Assembly: GCA_944326445.1 (NCBI GenBank)
Contig: CALVDZ010000002.1
Span: 161,063-225,062, forward strand
Direction: 5' to 3'
DNA: 64,000 nucleotides
Origin: an uncultured Helicobacter sp.
GTDB taxonomy: Bacteria; Campylobacterota; Campylobacteria; Campylobacterales; Helicobacteraceae
In this document: positions 23,947-33,144 of the stretch, piece after piece
Numbering within the stretch: position 1 is the stretch's first letter
Layout of the letters: each line of letters opens with the position of its first letter
Notes under the pieces: generated by a model
What the model was told of the DNA's origin: nothing
Seen by the model: only the letters and a program-made list of their open reading frames with translations
Databases searched by the model: none
Translations under genes and position numbers: made by a program

Positions 23947-24837
23947 CTAATGCTGCTTTTTGCCAAGCAAAACCCGCGCTTGGTTGCGAAAGCGCGCAGG
24001 GATCGCACTGCGCACCAGCACGCGCGGGATAATCCAAAACACATAACGCAAGATGTGATAAAGTGGGAAAAGTCGATGATAGCGCATACCTATTTGCAAA
24101 TCCTCCCTAAACATACGCCACGAGAGCGATCCAGAAACCCCCTCGACATTAAAAGCACTCACCACCACCGCGCTATGCCAGAATCTAAATCCATCGTTAT
24201 AGACTTTGGTAAAAAAGTCCGTATCCCCCGCGATTTTAAAGCGTGTATCGTATTTGTAGCATTTCATCACAGCAGTATTGATAAAGGCACTTTGGTGGAT
24301 AAAATGGTGGTGGTATTTGTGGGCGTTTTTGCGCCCATTTGGCGCGGCGTGGAGGATCTTGCTATGCTGCGCATCGTAGATGATTTGCGTATCGCCATAA
24401 AGGACTGCTATTGCCTCCCCCCCAAGTGCTAAATGAGCCTCATACGCGCTAAAAAGCTCACTCACACTCTGAGGGCTAAAAAACCTATCCCCGCAATTCA
24501 TAAAATTGCACCACTCCCCCGTGGCAAGCTCTATGCCCTTATTCATCGCGTCATAAATCCCGCCATCGCGCTCGCTTAAAAACTTAAAGCTAAAGTTAGG
24601 ATTAGAATCTAATCGCGCCTCAAGGTAGAGAGAATCTCCACTCTCGCGCCTGTGGGTGATACTCGCAAGCGAGAGGATTTTAGATTCTATGCGTTTCGTC
24701 GTGCCATCGCTGCTCGCCCCATCGATGAGGATATACTCGATATGTGAATAAGTCTGATGTATGACAGAATCCATCGTCTCGATGATATGTGCCGCGTCGT
24801 TATACACTACGGTGATGATAGAGAGTTTGGGCTGCAT
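23947..24837 (-). CDS. GT2-family glycosyltransferase
   Basis: 296 residues. GT-A fold: LSIITVVYNDAAHIIETMDS at the N-terminus, DGASSDGT near 40, FLSERDGGIYDAMNKGIELATGEW near 85-108, with the nucleotide-sugar motif NCGDRF instead of the usual DxD. This resembles WcaA/colanic-acid-type transferases. C-terminus is Arg-rich (ARFRNQARVLLGKKQH), likely membrane-associating. No homopolymeric tract, unlike its neighbours. First gene of the glycan cluster. Confidence 0.85.
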   Translation of the reverse strand: MQPKLSIITVVYNDAAHIIETMDSVIHQTYSHIEYILIDGASSDGTTKRIESKILSLASITHRRESGDSLYLEARLDSNPNFSFKFLSERDGGIYDAMNKGIELATGEWCNFMNCGDRFFSPQSVSELFSAYEAHLALGGEAIAVLYGDTQIIYDAQHSKILHAAPNGRKNAHKYHHHFIHQSAFINTAVMKCYKYDTRFKIAGDTDFFTKVYNDGFRFWHSAVVVSAFNVEGVSGSLSWRMFREDLQIGMRYHRLFPLYHILRYVFWIIPRVLVRSAIPARFRNQARVLLGKKQH

Positions 24838-24956
24838 ACTCCGCCTTTTGCGTGTGATAAAGGCGCGTATTGTAGCCTAGCAAAGCTTAAGCGTGGGTAT
24901 CGCGCCCGCTAGTGCGCTCACACGCCAAATCGCACAAAGCCCGCGCCCTCAAAGCC

Positions 24957-27161
24957 CTAAAAGCTCCATCGCCCCTCGACAAACACACTCCTACCCTGCC
25001 CTATGAGGAAGCCATATCCCGCGATTGTATCCGCGGCATTGCCATTGTAATAGCTATAATAAAAGGTATCAAAGACATTGCGCACGCCACCACTTAGGCT
25101 CAAATCCCCTAGTTTGAGGTTTAGCCCGATGTCTGTGAGGCTATAGGCGGGGATGGTGTCTTGGTGGTTGGCGTTAGTTTCTTGCATAATATCCTTTTGC
25201 GCGCCATAGAAGGTGTTTTGATTCCAAATGCTAAAGTATCTATTAAACGCGTAGCTCACGCCGATTGTGGCTTTATAATTGCTCACATAGGGGATTTGGT
25301 AGCTCACGCTTGTGCCATTGAGTTTGAGAATCTTAGCATCTATGTAGGTGAAGCTCTCGCTAAAGCGCAGTGAATCGCCCAAAAAATACTGCTCGGCAAA
25401 GAGCTCAATCCCCGCCCTTTGGGTAAAGTCGTAGTTGCCATACTGCACGCCATCCACAGAATGCGCGTTGCCAACGGTGTAAAACTCATTGGTTGTGAGC
25501 GTGTAAAACGCCGAAGCGGAGATAAAGATATGCTCGCCCAAAAAGTCCTTCAATCCCACTTCAAAGGTGTGGTATTCCTCATTTTTGAGGCTTGTGGGCT
25601 CATAGGCATAGTTGCTAGAGCCAGTGCCTGTGCGCTTTAGCATATTATTTGGACTTGGGGAGAAAAAGCCTTTTTCGTATTTGGCATAGAGATTGCCGCT
25701 ATCGGAGTAGGCAAAATTTGGCGTGATTTCTAGCGCCCAGTTATGCACAGAATCTCTAAGAGAGCCTTTGGTGGAGTAGTTGCCGACATTCAAGCCACTG
25801 ACAGAGATATTATGCGCATTGGTTACATCGATATCATAGATCGCGTTTTCGTAGCGCAACCCGCCCGTGAGCGAAAATCGCTTGCTAAAATCGTATTTAT
25901 CAAGCACATAGAGGGCGTTGCTCCACTTAGTGCCACTAAAGGGAATATACACCAAATGATCGTAAGTTACCATTTGGTTGCTTGCTCCGATATTTTGGCT
26001 CATCGTGCGCTTGCCTATGGCATACAAAGATTCTGCGCCGATGATAAGGCGATTTTTTTCGCCCTTGTAGTCAAACTTCGCGATTAATCCCGCCTTTTGG
26101 TCATCAAAGAGTGAGCCGCTCTGATCTGCGGAGGCATCATTAAAGGCAAAATTGCGATAGTTAAAACGACTAAGCATCGTTACAGAATCCACATACTTAA
26201 TCCGATTGAGATGATAAAAGGCTTTGAGCTCGAGTTTGGAATTTTGGCTCATCTGCCCTTCATAGCCTAGACTGACATCGAGGCGATCTTGGGTATTATG
26301 CAGCGAGCCATAGCCCGGAGTTTTGCGATCGTCCTTGCTCGGATTGGCGATATCCATAAAGGAGTTATTAGGCGTAGTGAGAATCTTGCCTGTGAAATAA
26401 TCCACATCTAGGCTCAGCGAGTGCCCGGGGCTAAAGTCGTGGATAAGCGCGAGGTTGGCTTGCGCGCCCGTGGTTTTATCCCCCGTGCGCGGACCTCCGC
26501 GGTTTATGTATGCCGCGCCGATAGTCAGATAGGTGGATTGCCCGAGCTTGGTGCCAAAGCGCGCATCGGCGTTGTAATTATCGCCCGTGGAAGCGATGAT
26601 ATGAGAATAGCTCACTCCGGCATTGAAATATGGCTGCTCATAGCGCTTTTGCGTGATGATATTTACCACCCCGCCGCGTGTGCCATTGCCATACATCACT
26701 GCGCCCCCGCCGGGCAAAATCTCGATAGATTCTATGGCGTTAGGCGAGAGAGTGTTTAGCGGAGTAACGCCGTGGCTTGAATCGAGCATATTGGAGTAGA
26801 TTCCATTGATGAGCACCTGCACGGAAGTGTTGGCGCGATTGCCCTGCCCGCGCAAGTCGAGATTGCTCCCTAAGCCCACATTAGAGAGCCCCACAAAGGG
26901 CGTATAGCGGAAAATATCCTCGGTGCTGCGATAGCCCTTGTTTTGGATATTGCCTTTGTCAATCGCATAGACATTCCGACTGAGCTCATCGAGCTGGGAT
27001 CGCATAGGAGAGGCGGTGACAACGCTCTGCAAACGCACGCGCTCTTCGTTCTTTTGGCTAGTGGTTTGCGTGCTTGCTCCCTCTTGTGCCTCCTGCGCCT
27101 CTTGTGCTTGTAAAAGGGCGAGACAAAGTGCCAAACTCACAAAAATAATACTCTTTTTCAT
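24957..27161 (-). CDS. TonB-dependent outer-membrane receptor
   Basis: 734 residues. Signal peptide with a short QEAQEAQE repeat just after cleavage, a TonB-box-like stretch (RLQSVVTAS), plug domain (residues about 50-170: RNVYAIDKGNI, LRGQGNRANTSVQVLINGIY, ESIEILPGGGAVMYGNGTRGGVVNIIT), then a 22-strand barrel ending in Phe (VFVEGRWSF). It probably imports an iron complex or other metal chelate; ligand unknown. Expression is probably controlled by a poly-T tract at its promoter and perhaps by Fur. Confidence 0.9.
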   Translation of the reverse strand: MKKSIIFVSLALCLALLQAQEAQEAQEGASTQTTSQKNEERVRLQSVVTASPMRSQLDELSRNVYAIDKGNIQNKGYRSTEDIFRYTPFVGLSNVGLGSNLDLRGQGNRANTSVQVLINGIYSNMLDSSHGVTPLNTLSPNAIESIEILPGGGAVMYGNGTRGGVVNIITQKRYEQPYFNAGVSYSHIIASTGDNYNADARFGTKLGQSTYLTIGAAYINRGGPRTGDKTTGAQANLALIHDFSPGHSLSLDVDYFTGKILTTPNNSFMDIANPSKDDRKTPGYGSLHNTQDRLDVSLGYEGQMSQNSKLELKAFYHLNRIKYVDSVTMLSRFNYRNFAFNDASADQSGSLFDDQKAGLIAKFDYKGEKNRLIIGAESLYAIGKRTMSQNIGASNQMVTYDHLVYIPFSGTKWSNALYVLDKYDFSKRFSLTGGLRYENAIYDIDVTNAHNISVSGLNVGNYSTKGSLRDSVHNWALEITPNFAYSDSGNLYAKYEKGFFSPSPNNMLKRTGTGSSNYAYEPTSLKNEEYHTFEVGLKDFLGEHIFISASAFYTLTTNEFYTVGNAHSVDGVQYGNYDFTQRAGIELFAEQYFLGDSLRFSESFTYIDAKILKLNGTSVSYQIPYVSNYKATIGVSYAFNRYFSIWNQNTFYGAQKDIMQETNANHQDTIPAYSLTDIGLNLKLGDLSLSGGVRNVFDTFYYSYYNGNAADTIAGYGFLIGQGRSVFVEGRWSF

Positions 27162-27218
27162 TATGTGCTCCTATATGGAATTGTGCTGGAATCTCTTGCT
27201 AATTGATTCCTGTGTGTG

Positions 27219-27270
27219 ATTATAATGATTTTTTTTTTTTTTTTGTTATAAGAATTATTTTCATTTTATG
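27219..27270 (-). promoter_or_regulatory. TonB-receptor promoter with 16-T tract and Fur-like site
   Basis: On the minus strand a TATAAT (27219-27224) lies 4 nt downstream of 16 A (T on plus, 27229-27244), so the tract fills the -10/-35 spacer. Just upstream, AAAATAATTCTTATAA (27247-27264 area) resembles a Fur box half-palindrome. Confidence 0.6.
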
Positions 27271-27472
27271 AAAACTTGGTAATAAGGTAACATTTAAGTG
27301 ATGGGATTTGGAATCTAGCCCGATAGAATCTAGCGCAGATTCATAAGCCACTCCCAAAAAGAAAGCCAAGATTCACACAAGCCACATCTAGAATCTAAGG
27401 CATTGCAGAATCTAGGCTAATAGATTTTAGAATCTAGCCTCACAGATTCTAGCTTTTTAGAATCTAAATCAA

Positions 27473-27545
27473 TTACACAATCCACAACGCCAAAAAATCT
27501 TAGCAAGGCTTTGCCAAATAAGATAAATAGTGCGTGCGCAAGCAC
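27473..27545 (+). repeat. 73-bp dispersed repeat, copy 1
   Basis: About 80% identical by eye to 63896-63968; both contain AATCCACAACGC, TTTGCCAAATAA and ATAGTGCGTG in the same spacing and both lie in AGAATCT-rich intergenic DNA. Confidence 0.7.
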
Positions 27546-27573
27546 CAACCGCCCCTCGCCCGCTTCGTGGTGT

Positions 27574-27619
27574 GCAATCGTTGGGGCAAGGAGGCAGGAG
27601 TGCCCTCCGCAACGATTGC
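27574..27619. repeat. Inverted repeat (GCAATCGTTG / CAACGATTGC)
   Basis: Perfect 10-bp arms at 27574-27583 and 27610-27619 enclosing a 26-nt GC-rich loop that can itself pair (GGGCA/TGCCC). Function unknown. Confidence 0.65.
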
Positions 27620-28344
27620 GCTAGAAGCGGAGATAGCGAGGCACTCTCCCCGATTGCGCAAAAAGACCCAACGGGTTGCAAGCGAAGCGCAGCAAAAACA
27701 GCGGCGCTTTATTCTTTTTCGGGGCTTTAGGAGCGGGGAGAGGGGAAACCCCTTTTCTTTTTGCGCAAACACGAGATTCTAAAAAATTAGAAAGTATTCG
27801 TGAGAATACGAGTTTAAAAAACTTAGAGTCTATAGAATCTAGTGCGGATTCAAAGGCAAGCATAGAATCTAAAGAGATTCTAAAAAATGAAAAAATACAG
27901 AATCTAGGGGGCGCAGAGCCTAGGGCATTTACAGAATCTAGCCCGAGAGATTCTAAAACACGCACAGAATCCAAGGAGATTCTAAACAACGCACAAAGAC
28001 AGAACCTAAGCCCCAAAAAATTTATAGAATCTGACGCAGATTTAGAATCTAAAAAAGATTCAGAATCTAGCTCTATAGATTCTATAATCTATGGAACTAG
28101 ATTCTGCCATTGTTTGAGAATCTAAAACCTTGCAATGCCCCAGATTCTCTATTCCCTTGAGAGTCTCGCTCACAAATATTGCTCTGCTCTTTAAAATCCA
28201 AACCGCTAAAAAAGCGCAGTGTGTGGGCAGTGCGTTTCTAAATTAAAGCAAAGCCTAGAGCCTTTACAAGCACGCACTTTGTTTGCTACAATACGCCACA
28301 CTACAAGGCAGCAGGCTATAAGGAGCAATCTAGGAGGTGCGTAA

Positions 28345-29289
28345 ATGAATGTGTTTGTGAAGCAAAATGGGCTCGTGGTGCGCCAAAAGCTCGATACTAC
28401 GCAAAATATCCGCGATCAGATTCTGTGGATTGATTTGTTTGAGCCCAGCAGCCTAGAGGTGGATTATATCGCCAATGCGTATAATCTCGACATTCCTACC
28501 AAAGAGGAGCGCGAGGAGATCGAGGAGTCGGCGCGCTATTGGGAGGATAGCGGCTCTATCACGATCAACACCTACTTTTTGGTGCGCACAGAGCAGAGCC
28601 TCGTCAATGAAACCATTACCTTTATCCTGCACAAAAATATCCTCTTTACTATCCGCTATAGCGAGCTCAAAGTCTTTGAGGAGATTCAGCAAATCGTGCT
28701 CGCTAGCCCCAAAATCTTTGAAGATGGCTTTGATTTGGTGAGCAAGATGTTTGAGGCGCGCGTGGAGAAAGACGCGGACTTGCTAGAATCGGCTGCCAAA
28801 GAGACGAGAATCCTGCGTAAGAATGTCTTTAATGAAGAGCTCACAGACTATAAGCAAATGCTAGAATCCCTTGCCAACCTCCAAGAGCTCAATATGAGCG
28901 TGCGCGATTCGCTCTTTGACAAACGGCGCGCGATCACAGCAATGCTCCGCAGCAGCAAGCCCGATACAGAAACTAAGCAAAGCCTAAGTATCGTGCTAAA
29001 GGACCTAAACTCGCTCGTGGAGTTTAACACCGTCAATATGAACGCACTCGATAATATCCAAACAATCCTCACCAACCAAATCAATATCGAGCAAAACAAA
29101 ACCATCAAGCTTTTTACCGTCGTAACCGTGGCGATGATGCCCCCCACGCTCATTGGCACGATTTATGGTATGAACTTTGACTATATGCCCGAGACGCATT
29201 TGGAGTATGCCTATCCTGTCGTGCTTGTGATAATGATCCTCTCGACAATCTTCCCCATCGTGTATTTTAAGAAAAAGGGGTGGTTGTGA
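28345..29289 (+). CDS. corA: CorA-type magnesium/divalent cation transporter
   Basis: 314 residues. Long cytoplasmic N-terminal domain (strands plus helices) followed by two C-terminal TM helices; the signature GMN appears in IGTIYGMNFDYMPE near 275, with the second TM (YAYPVVLVIMILSTIFPIVYF) and a Lys-rich tail (KKKGWL). AGGAGG before ATG. It overlaps the next gene (GTGA). Confidence 0.95.
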   Translation: MNVFVKQNGLVVRQKLDTTQNIRDQILWIDLFEPSSLEVDYIANAYNLDIPTKEEREEIEESARYWEDSGSITINTYFLVRTEQSLVNETITFILHKNILFTIRYSELKVFEEIQQIVLASPKIFEDGFDLVSKMFEARVEKDADLLESAAKETRILRKNVFNEELTDYKQMLESLANLQELNMSVRDSLFDKRRAITAMLRSSKPDTETKQSLSIVLKDLNSLVEFNTVNMNALDNIQTILTNQINIEQNKTIKLFTVVTVAMMPPTLIGTIYGMNFDYMPETHLEYAYPVVLVIMILSTIFPIVYFKKKGWL

Positions 29290-30041
29290 TAGAGGCGTTT
29301 GCGTGGGTGCTTGAGCCTAGCGCGTGGATGGCACTACTCACGCTAAGCCTTATGGAGATTGTGCTAGGGATTGATAATATCATCTTTATCGCAGTGCTCA
29401 CCTCGCGCCTCCCGCAGCATTTGCGCGCGCGAGCACGCCTGCTAGGGCTCGCTCTGGCAATGCTCACGCGTATCGCGCTGCTTAGCCTTATCTTTGTCAT
29501 CGCCAAGCTCACCGCGCCGCTTTTTAGCCTCGGGGATTTTAGTGTTTCTGGACGCGATTTGGTGCTGTTTTTGGGCGGGCTTTTTCTCATCTACAAAGCC
29601 ACGATTGAGATTCACCAAATGGCGCAGGGACAAGAGCAAGATTCAAAGATTAGGCAATCTAGTGCCTTTGGATTGGTGCTTGCACAAATCGCGGTGCTTG
29701 ATATTGTCTTTTCGCTAGATTCTGTCATCACGGCGGTGGGTATGGCAGAAAATCTCACGGTGATGGTGCTAGCCATAGTCATCGCAGTGGGTGTGATGAT
29801 GATAGCCTCTAAGGGGATTTCGGAGTTTGTGGAGCAAAATCCCACTATCAAGGTTTTAGCGTTAGCGTTTTTGATCCTTATCGGCGTGGCGTTGGTGGCA
29901 GATGGGCTGCATTTCCATATCCCTAAGGGGTATTTGTATTTTGCCATCGCCTTTTCGCTAAGCGTGGAGTGCATAAACCTCTGGCTTAGCAAAAGACACC
30001 GCGCAGATTCTCTACATGCACAAGATTCTAAAGAGGGGTGA
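29286..30041 (+). CDS. TerC-family integral membrane protein
   Basis: About 251 residues with seven or eight TM helices. Signature EIVLGIDNIIFIAVLTSRLP near 25-45 and ILVGVALVADGLHFHIPKGYLYFAIAFSLSVECIN near the C-terminus match the TerC/YoaE/Alx group, linked to metal (Mn) export or metalation. GTG 29286 overlaps the corA stop (GTGA) and has AAAAGGGG 5 nt upstream; a GTG at 29280 is less well placed. The neighbour corA fits divalent-cation handling. Confidence 0.88.
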   Translation: MIEAFAWVLEPSAWMALLTLSLMEIVLGIDNIIFIAVLTSRLPQHLRARARLLGLALAMLTRIALLSLIFVIAKLTAPLFSLGDFSVSGRDLVLFLGGLFLIYKATIEIHQMAQGQEQDSKIRQSSAFGLVLAQIAVLDIVFSLDSVITAVGMAENLTVMVLAIVIAVGVMMIASKGISEFVEQNPTIKVLALAFLILIGVALVADGLHFHIPKGYLYFAIAFSLSVECINLWLSKRHRADSLHAQDSKEG

Positions 30042-30042
30042 T

Positions 30043-30258
30043 ATGCGTCTTTGGCTCTTTTACCTAGGACTAGCGATGTGCGTGCTGGGCTATGTGTATA
30101 TCGGGCTTGGCGTGGTGCTTTTCCCTATAAGCATTTTTTGTCTGATGTATGCGGGCGTGTATCATCTGGGCTTTTGGATTATGATGGCGGGCAATATCCT
30201 TGGCTTTAGCATTAGCCTCTTTGTGGATATGAAACTCCTTGCGAGTATGTTTGTGTAA
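30043..30258 (+). CDS. Small integral membrane protein, unknown
   Basis: 71 residues, MRLWLFYLGLAMCVLGY onward, with two or three predicted TM helices and almost no soluble part. The ATG at 30043 follows AGAGGGG and overlaps the terC-like stop region (TGATATG). No family recognised. Its place in the corA-terC operon suggests a membrane accessory role. Confidence 0.6.
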   Translation: MRLWLFYLGLAMCVLGYVYIGLGVVLFPISIFCLMYAGVYHLGFWIMMAGNILGFSISLFVDMKLLASMFV

Positions 30259-30267
30259 CTCATCGCC

Positions 30268-31107
30268 TCAAAACTCATAGCCCACACTCACGCCCATAGC
30301 CTGCGTGCTATTGTGCGGCTCGTGGTATAAGCCCTGAAACGCGCCGTTGCGATACGCGCTATGGGTGCTAGAATCTGCGATATTCCAATACTGCACATAC
30401 GCCCCAAACACAATCGCGCCATAATACCCATAGGAGCGCAAATCACGCTTTAGCCCAAGCTCTAAGCGCACGCCATAACCCCTATCCTGCGTAAAGAAAA
30501 GATCGTTATCAAAGCCTATATCGCGAAAATGGCTTGTATTATACCCGCGCAGCAAATGCTGATAGGTTAAAATCCCATAAAGCGACATATTCTGAGAAAT
30601 GGCGTATTGGGCGTGGAGGAATAGCGGCAGATACACATAGCTCTGCTCCCTATCATACCCACTGCTTGCACTGATGGAATTGTGCAAATCCCACAACCCA
30701 AGCCCAAGCCCCGCATACACAAAGCCACCCCTATCCCCATACACAAGCGCGCCAAGGCGGTATTCTAAGGTGTAGTAGGAATCTTGCGAGTTAGTGCGCA
30801 ATGGCGTGCAGATAAGGGGATTGGCGACACTGCACTCGCTGCCCTCATAGCGCGTGATACCGCTAAAGTAGCTCGCACTCAAACGATGGCTAAACCTCTG
30901 GTGCGTCGCGCTCACATGGCCACTCACGCCATACATAGCACCGCTGATACTCATCACTCGCGGCTCCTCATAGCCATAATACCCGCCGCTAAGGCTTATC
31001 CCAAACCCAAACCACCGCTCCTTTGCCTGCGCGTAGCCCGCCGCACACACAAGGACGATACAGCAGATCGCACAGAATCTACTCCACAAAAAGCTCGGAA
31101 TGCGCAT
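30268..31107 (-). CDS. Outer-membrane beta-barrel protein
   Basis: 279 residues. Signal peptide (SRFCAICCIVLVCAAGYAQA) then Tyr/Gly-rich amphipathic strands (LGLGLWDL, YVYLPLFLHAQYAI, YGVRLELGLKRDL), ending with Phe (VGYEF), typical of BAM substrates. The ending YHEPHNST plus terminal strand recurs in two other barrels of this window. Start ATG 31107; its 5' end overlaps uppP by 29 nt. Confidence 0.72.
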   Translation of the reverse strand: MRIPSFLWSRFCAICCIVLVCAAGYAQAKERWFGFGISLSGGYYGYEEPRVMSISGAMYGVSGHVSATHQRFSHRLSASYFSGITRYEGSECSVANPLICTPLRTNSQDSYYTLEYRLGALVYGDRGGFVYAGLGLGLWDLHNSISASSGYDREQSYVYLPLFLHAQYAISQNMSLYGILTYQHLLRGYNTSHFRDIGFDNDLFFTQDRGYGVRLELGLKRDLRSYGYYGAIVFGAYVQYWNIADSSTHSAYRNGAFQGLYHEPHNSTQAMGVSVGYEF

Positions 31108-31882
31108 CAAACACCCCGCTTGCAAAGAGCGCGAGGAATAGCGCGCCTATGCAGATTCTATAAATCCCAAAGGGCACATAGCTAAAGCGCGAGATAAAAG
31201 CTAAGAAAAACTTAATAGCCACAATCGCACACACAAACGCCACAACCCCGCCCACAAGGAGAATATGGACATTTGCCATATCAAGAATATGGAGGTTTTT
31301 ATACACATCATAGCCCGTGGCGGCAAACATCGTGGGCAGTGCTAGGAGAAAGGAAAATTCCGCTGCCACGCGGCGATTGAGCCCTAGCAATAGCCCACCT
31401 ATGATAGTCGCACCACTGCGCGAAGTGCCCGGTATCATCGCAAGGCATTGCATAAGCCCGATGAGAAACGCCTGCTTGTAGCTCACTTGGGCGATATCGT
31501 TAGTCGGATAGATTTTATTTTTGTGCTTATACTCGATGAGCAAAAACACAATCCCGCCCACAATGAGCATTATCGCCACGACATAGCCATCAAAAAGCTG
31601 CTTAATATATTTGTAGAGAAATAGCCCACAAATCCCCGTGGGCACGAAGCCTATGCAGAGCTTTATCCAAATATCCACTCCCTGCAACAATCGCTGATAA
31701 AACAAAAAAAGCACCGCCAAAATCGAACCAAGCTGGATAGCAATCTCAAAGGTTTTCAAAAACTCATCTTGGGGCAGCCCAAGCACGCTAGAAGCCAAAA
31801 TCATATGCCCCGTGGAAGAAATGGGAAAAAACTCCGTAAGCCCCTCGATAATCCCTAGCACCACCGCGTCAAATATACTCAT
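31079..31882 (-). CDS. uppP: Undecaprenyl-diphosphatase
   Basis: 267 residues, multi-pass. It recycles undecaprenyl diphosphate, the lipid carrier for peptidoglycan and O-antigen. Motif 1 EGLTEFFPISSTGHMIL (residues about 11-27) and motif 2 PGTSRSGATI near 155 carry the catalytic residues. ATG 31882 with AAGGAG is chosen over a frame starting 14 codons upstream. Confidence 0.95.
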   Translation of the reverse strand: MSIFDAVVLGIIEGLTEFFPISSTGHMILASSVLGLPQDEFLKTFEIAIQLGSILAVLFLFYQRLLQGVDIWIKLCIGFVPTGICGLFLYKYIKQLFDGYVVAIMLIVGGIVFLLIEYKHKNKIYPTNDIAQVSYKQAFLIGLMQCLAMIPGTSRSGATIIGGLLLGLNRRVAAEFSFLLALPTMFAATGYDVYKNLHILDMANVHILLVGGVVAFVCAIVAIKFFLAFISRFSYVPFGIYRICIGALFLALFASGVFDAHSELFVE

Positions 31883-31959
31883 CTCACTCCTTTTTCTTTT
31901 TGTCAATTCCTCATCATAGCACACTTCTGCTTAGAATCTACGCCCCAACCTACGCCCCG

Positions 31960-33126
31960 CTACGCCCTTGTGTGCTGCGAGCTTGGCATTAGCTTTAGAT
32001 TCACAATCTCGCTTGGAGCCAAAAACCGCATCGCCGGTCCCCAAAATCCCACGCCAGAGCTCACATAGAGCTGCGTTTTAGAATCTAGCCTATAAAGCCC
32101 GTGGATATAGTGCTGATCGAGCCACACAAAAATCGAGAGGGGGAACACCTGTCCGGCGTGCGTATGCCCACACAGCACGAGATCAAACGCGCTCACATCG
32201 TTTTGGCGCACAAACTTTGGCTGATGAGCAAGCAGGATACTAGGCTTTTGCGGGTTTAGCCCACTCTGGGCGCGCCTAATATCTGGGGGCAAAATCCCAA
32301 ATCGCGATCCTGCCAAATCACTCACGCCCGCGAGATTGAAGCCCTCTAGCTCGATATGCTCGTTTTCAAGCACCTTGAGGTTTAGGGTTTTGAGAAACGC
32401 GCTGATAGATTCTATGCCGTGGTAATACTCGTGATTGCCGCTGACATAATACACGCCCTCCCTGCTTTGTAAGTCATTTAGCGGGAGCAAAAACTCCTTG
32501 ACAAAGGCAATATCCTCATCGACTAAATCCCCCACAATTACGACAATATCGGCATTAAGCGCATTGATAGCCTCCACAATCCCACGCACAAAATCCCCCT
32601 GAATCATCTTGCCAATATGCACATCGCTAATCATCGCAATGCTTTTGGGCGTCTCTAAGCCATCAATCTCCACGCTAACTTCGCGCACTTTGGGGATAGA
32701 AAGGGCGTTTTTGATACTCTTAGTGCTAAAGAAAACAAAAAGCGCCAAAACCCCCAAATCTAGCACAATTTTTAAAAATCTCCGCCGCCCTGAATCTAGC
32801 AGCTCCATCGCGCTTGTATTTGTAGCGCGGGTAGAGATCGCCCTGCCCGCACTGCGCGATATATCCCCAATCACACACGCCAAAAACAAGCCATAGCTCA
32901 CAATCACACACGAACCAAGCGCGATATAAGTGCGATGATCAAAGCCGCGATCTTTTGCCAAAAAGAAAAACGCAAGCTCCCCCGCATACAGCGCACTAAG
33001 TAGCAATATAAGCAAAATCCTATGAGATCTAAACACAACGCTATGGCGCAAAAATCGGCGATAGGCATAGAACTTCATCAATGCTAGCACCGCAAAAATC
33101 ACCCCAACAACAAGCCAAAGTTTCAT
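31960..33126 (-). CDS. Membrane-anchored metallophosphoesterase (YkuE/YaeI-like)
   Basis: 388 residues. Three or four N-terminal TM helices, another near 130, then a calcineurin-like domain with all metal motifs: SDVHIGK near 170, VGDLVDED near 200, GNHEYYHG near 230, LLAHQPKF near 300 and CGHTHAGQVFP near 322. Related enzymes act on UDP-diacylglucosamine or membrane phospholipids. ATG 33126 is behind AAGGCAG; the GTG just upstream is less likely. Confidence 0.88.
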   Translation of the reverse strand: MKLWLVVGVIFAVLALMKFYAYRRFLRHSVVFRSHRILLILLLSALYAGELAFFFLAKDRGFDHRTYIALGSCVIVSYGLFLACVIGDISRSAGRAISTRATNTSAMELLDSGRRRFLKIVLDLGVLALFVFFSTKSIKNALSIPKVREVSVEIDGLETPKSIAMISDVHIGKMIQGDFVRGIVEAINALNADIVVIVGDLVDEDIAFVKEFLLPLNDLQSREGVYYVSGNHEYYHGIESISAFLKTLNLKVLENEHIELEGFNLAGVSDLAGSRFGILPPDIRRAQSGLNPQKPSILLAHQPKFVRQNDVSAFDLVLCGHTHAGQVFPLSIFVWLDQHYIHGLYRLDSKTQLYVSSGVGFWGPAMRFLAPSEIVNLKLMPSSQHTRA

Positions 33127-33144
33127 CACACTGCCTTTTTATTA

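Larger units (their letters stand above)
27271..28344. other. 1.1-kb gene-free, repeat-rich intergenic region
   Basis: Holds dense AGAATCT/AGATTCT copies (27310-27480 and 27770-28125), a GC-rich hairpin (27574-27619), and one copy of a 73-bp repeat (27473-27545). A 149-codon open frame at 27676-28125 is only the translation of the heptamer array (Glu-Ser, Asn-Leu, Asp-Ser) and is not called. No transposase remnant is seen. Confidence 0.7.

Noticed and set aside
27676..28125. 149-codon open frame
   Set aside because: It is the translation of the AGAATCT heptamer array, with no ribosome site, promoter or domain.
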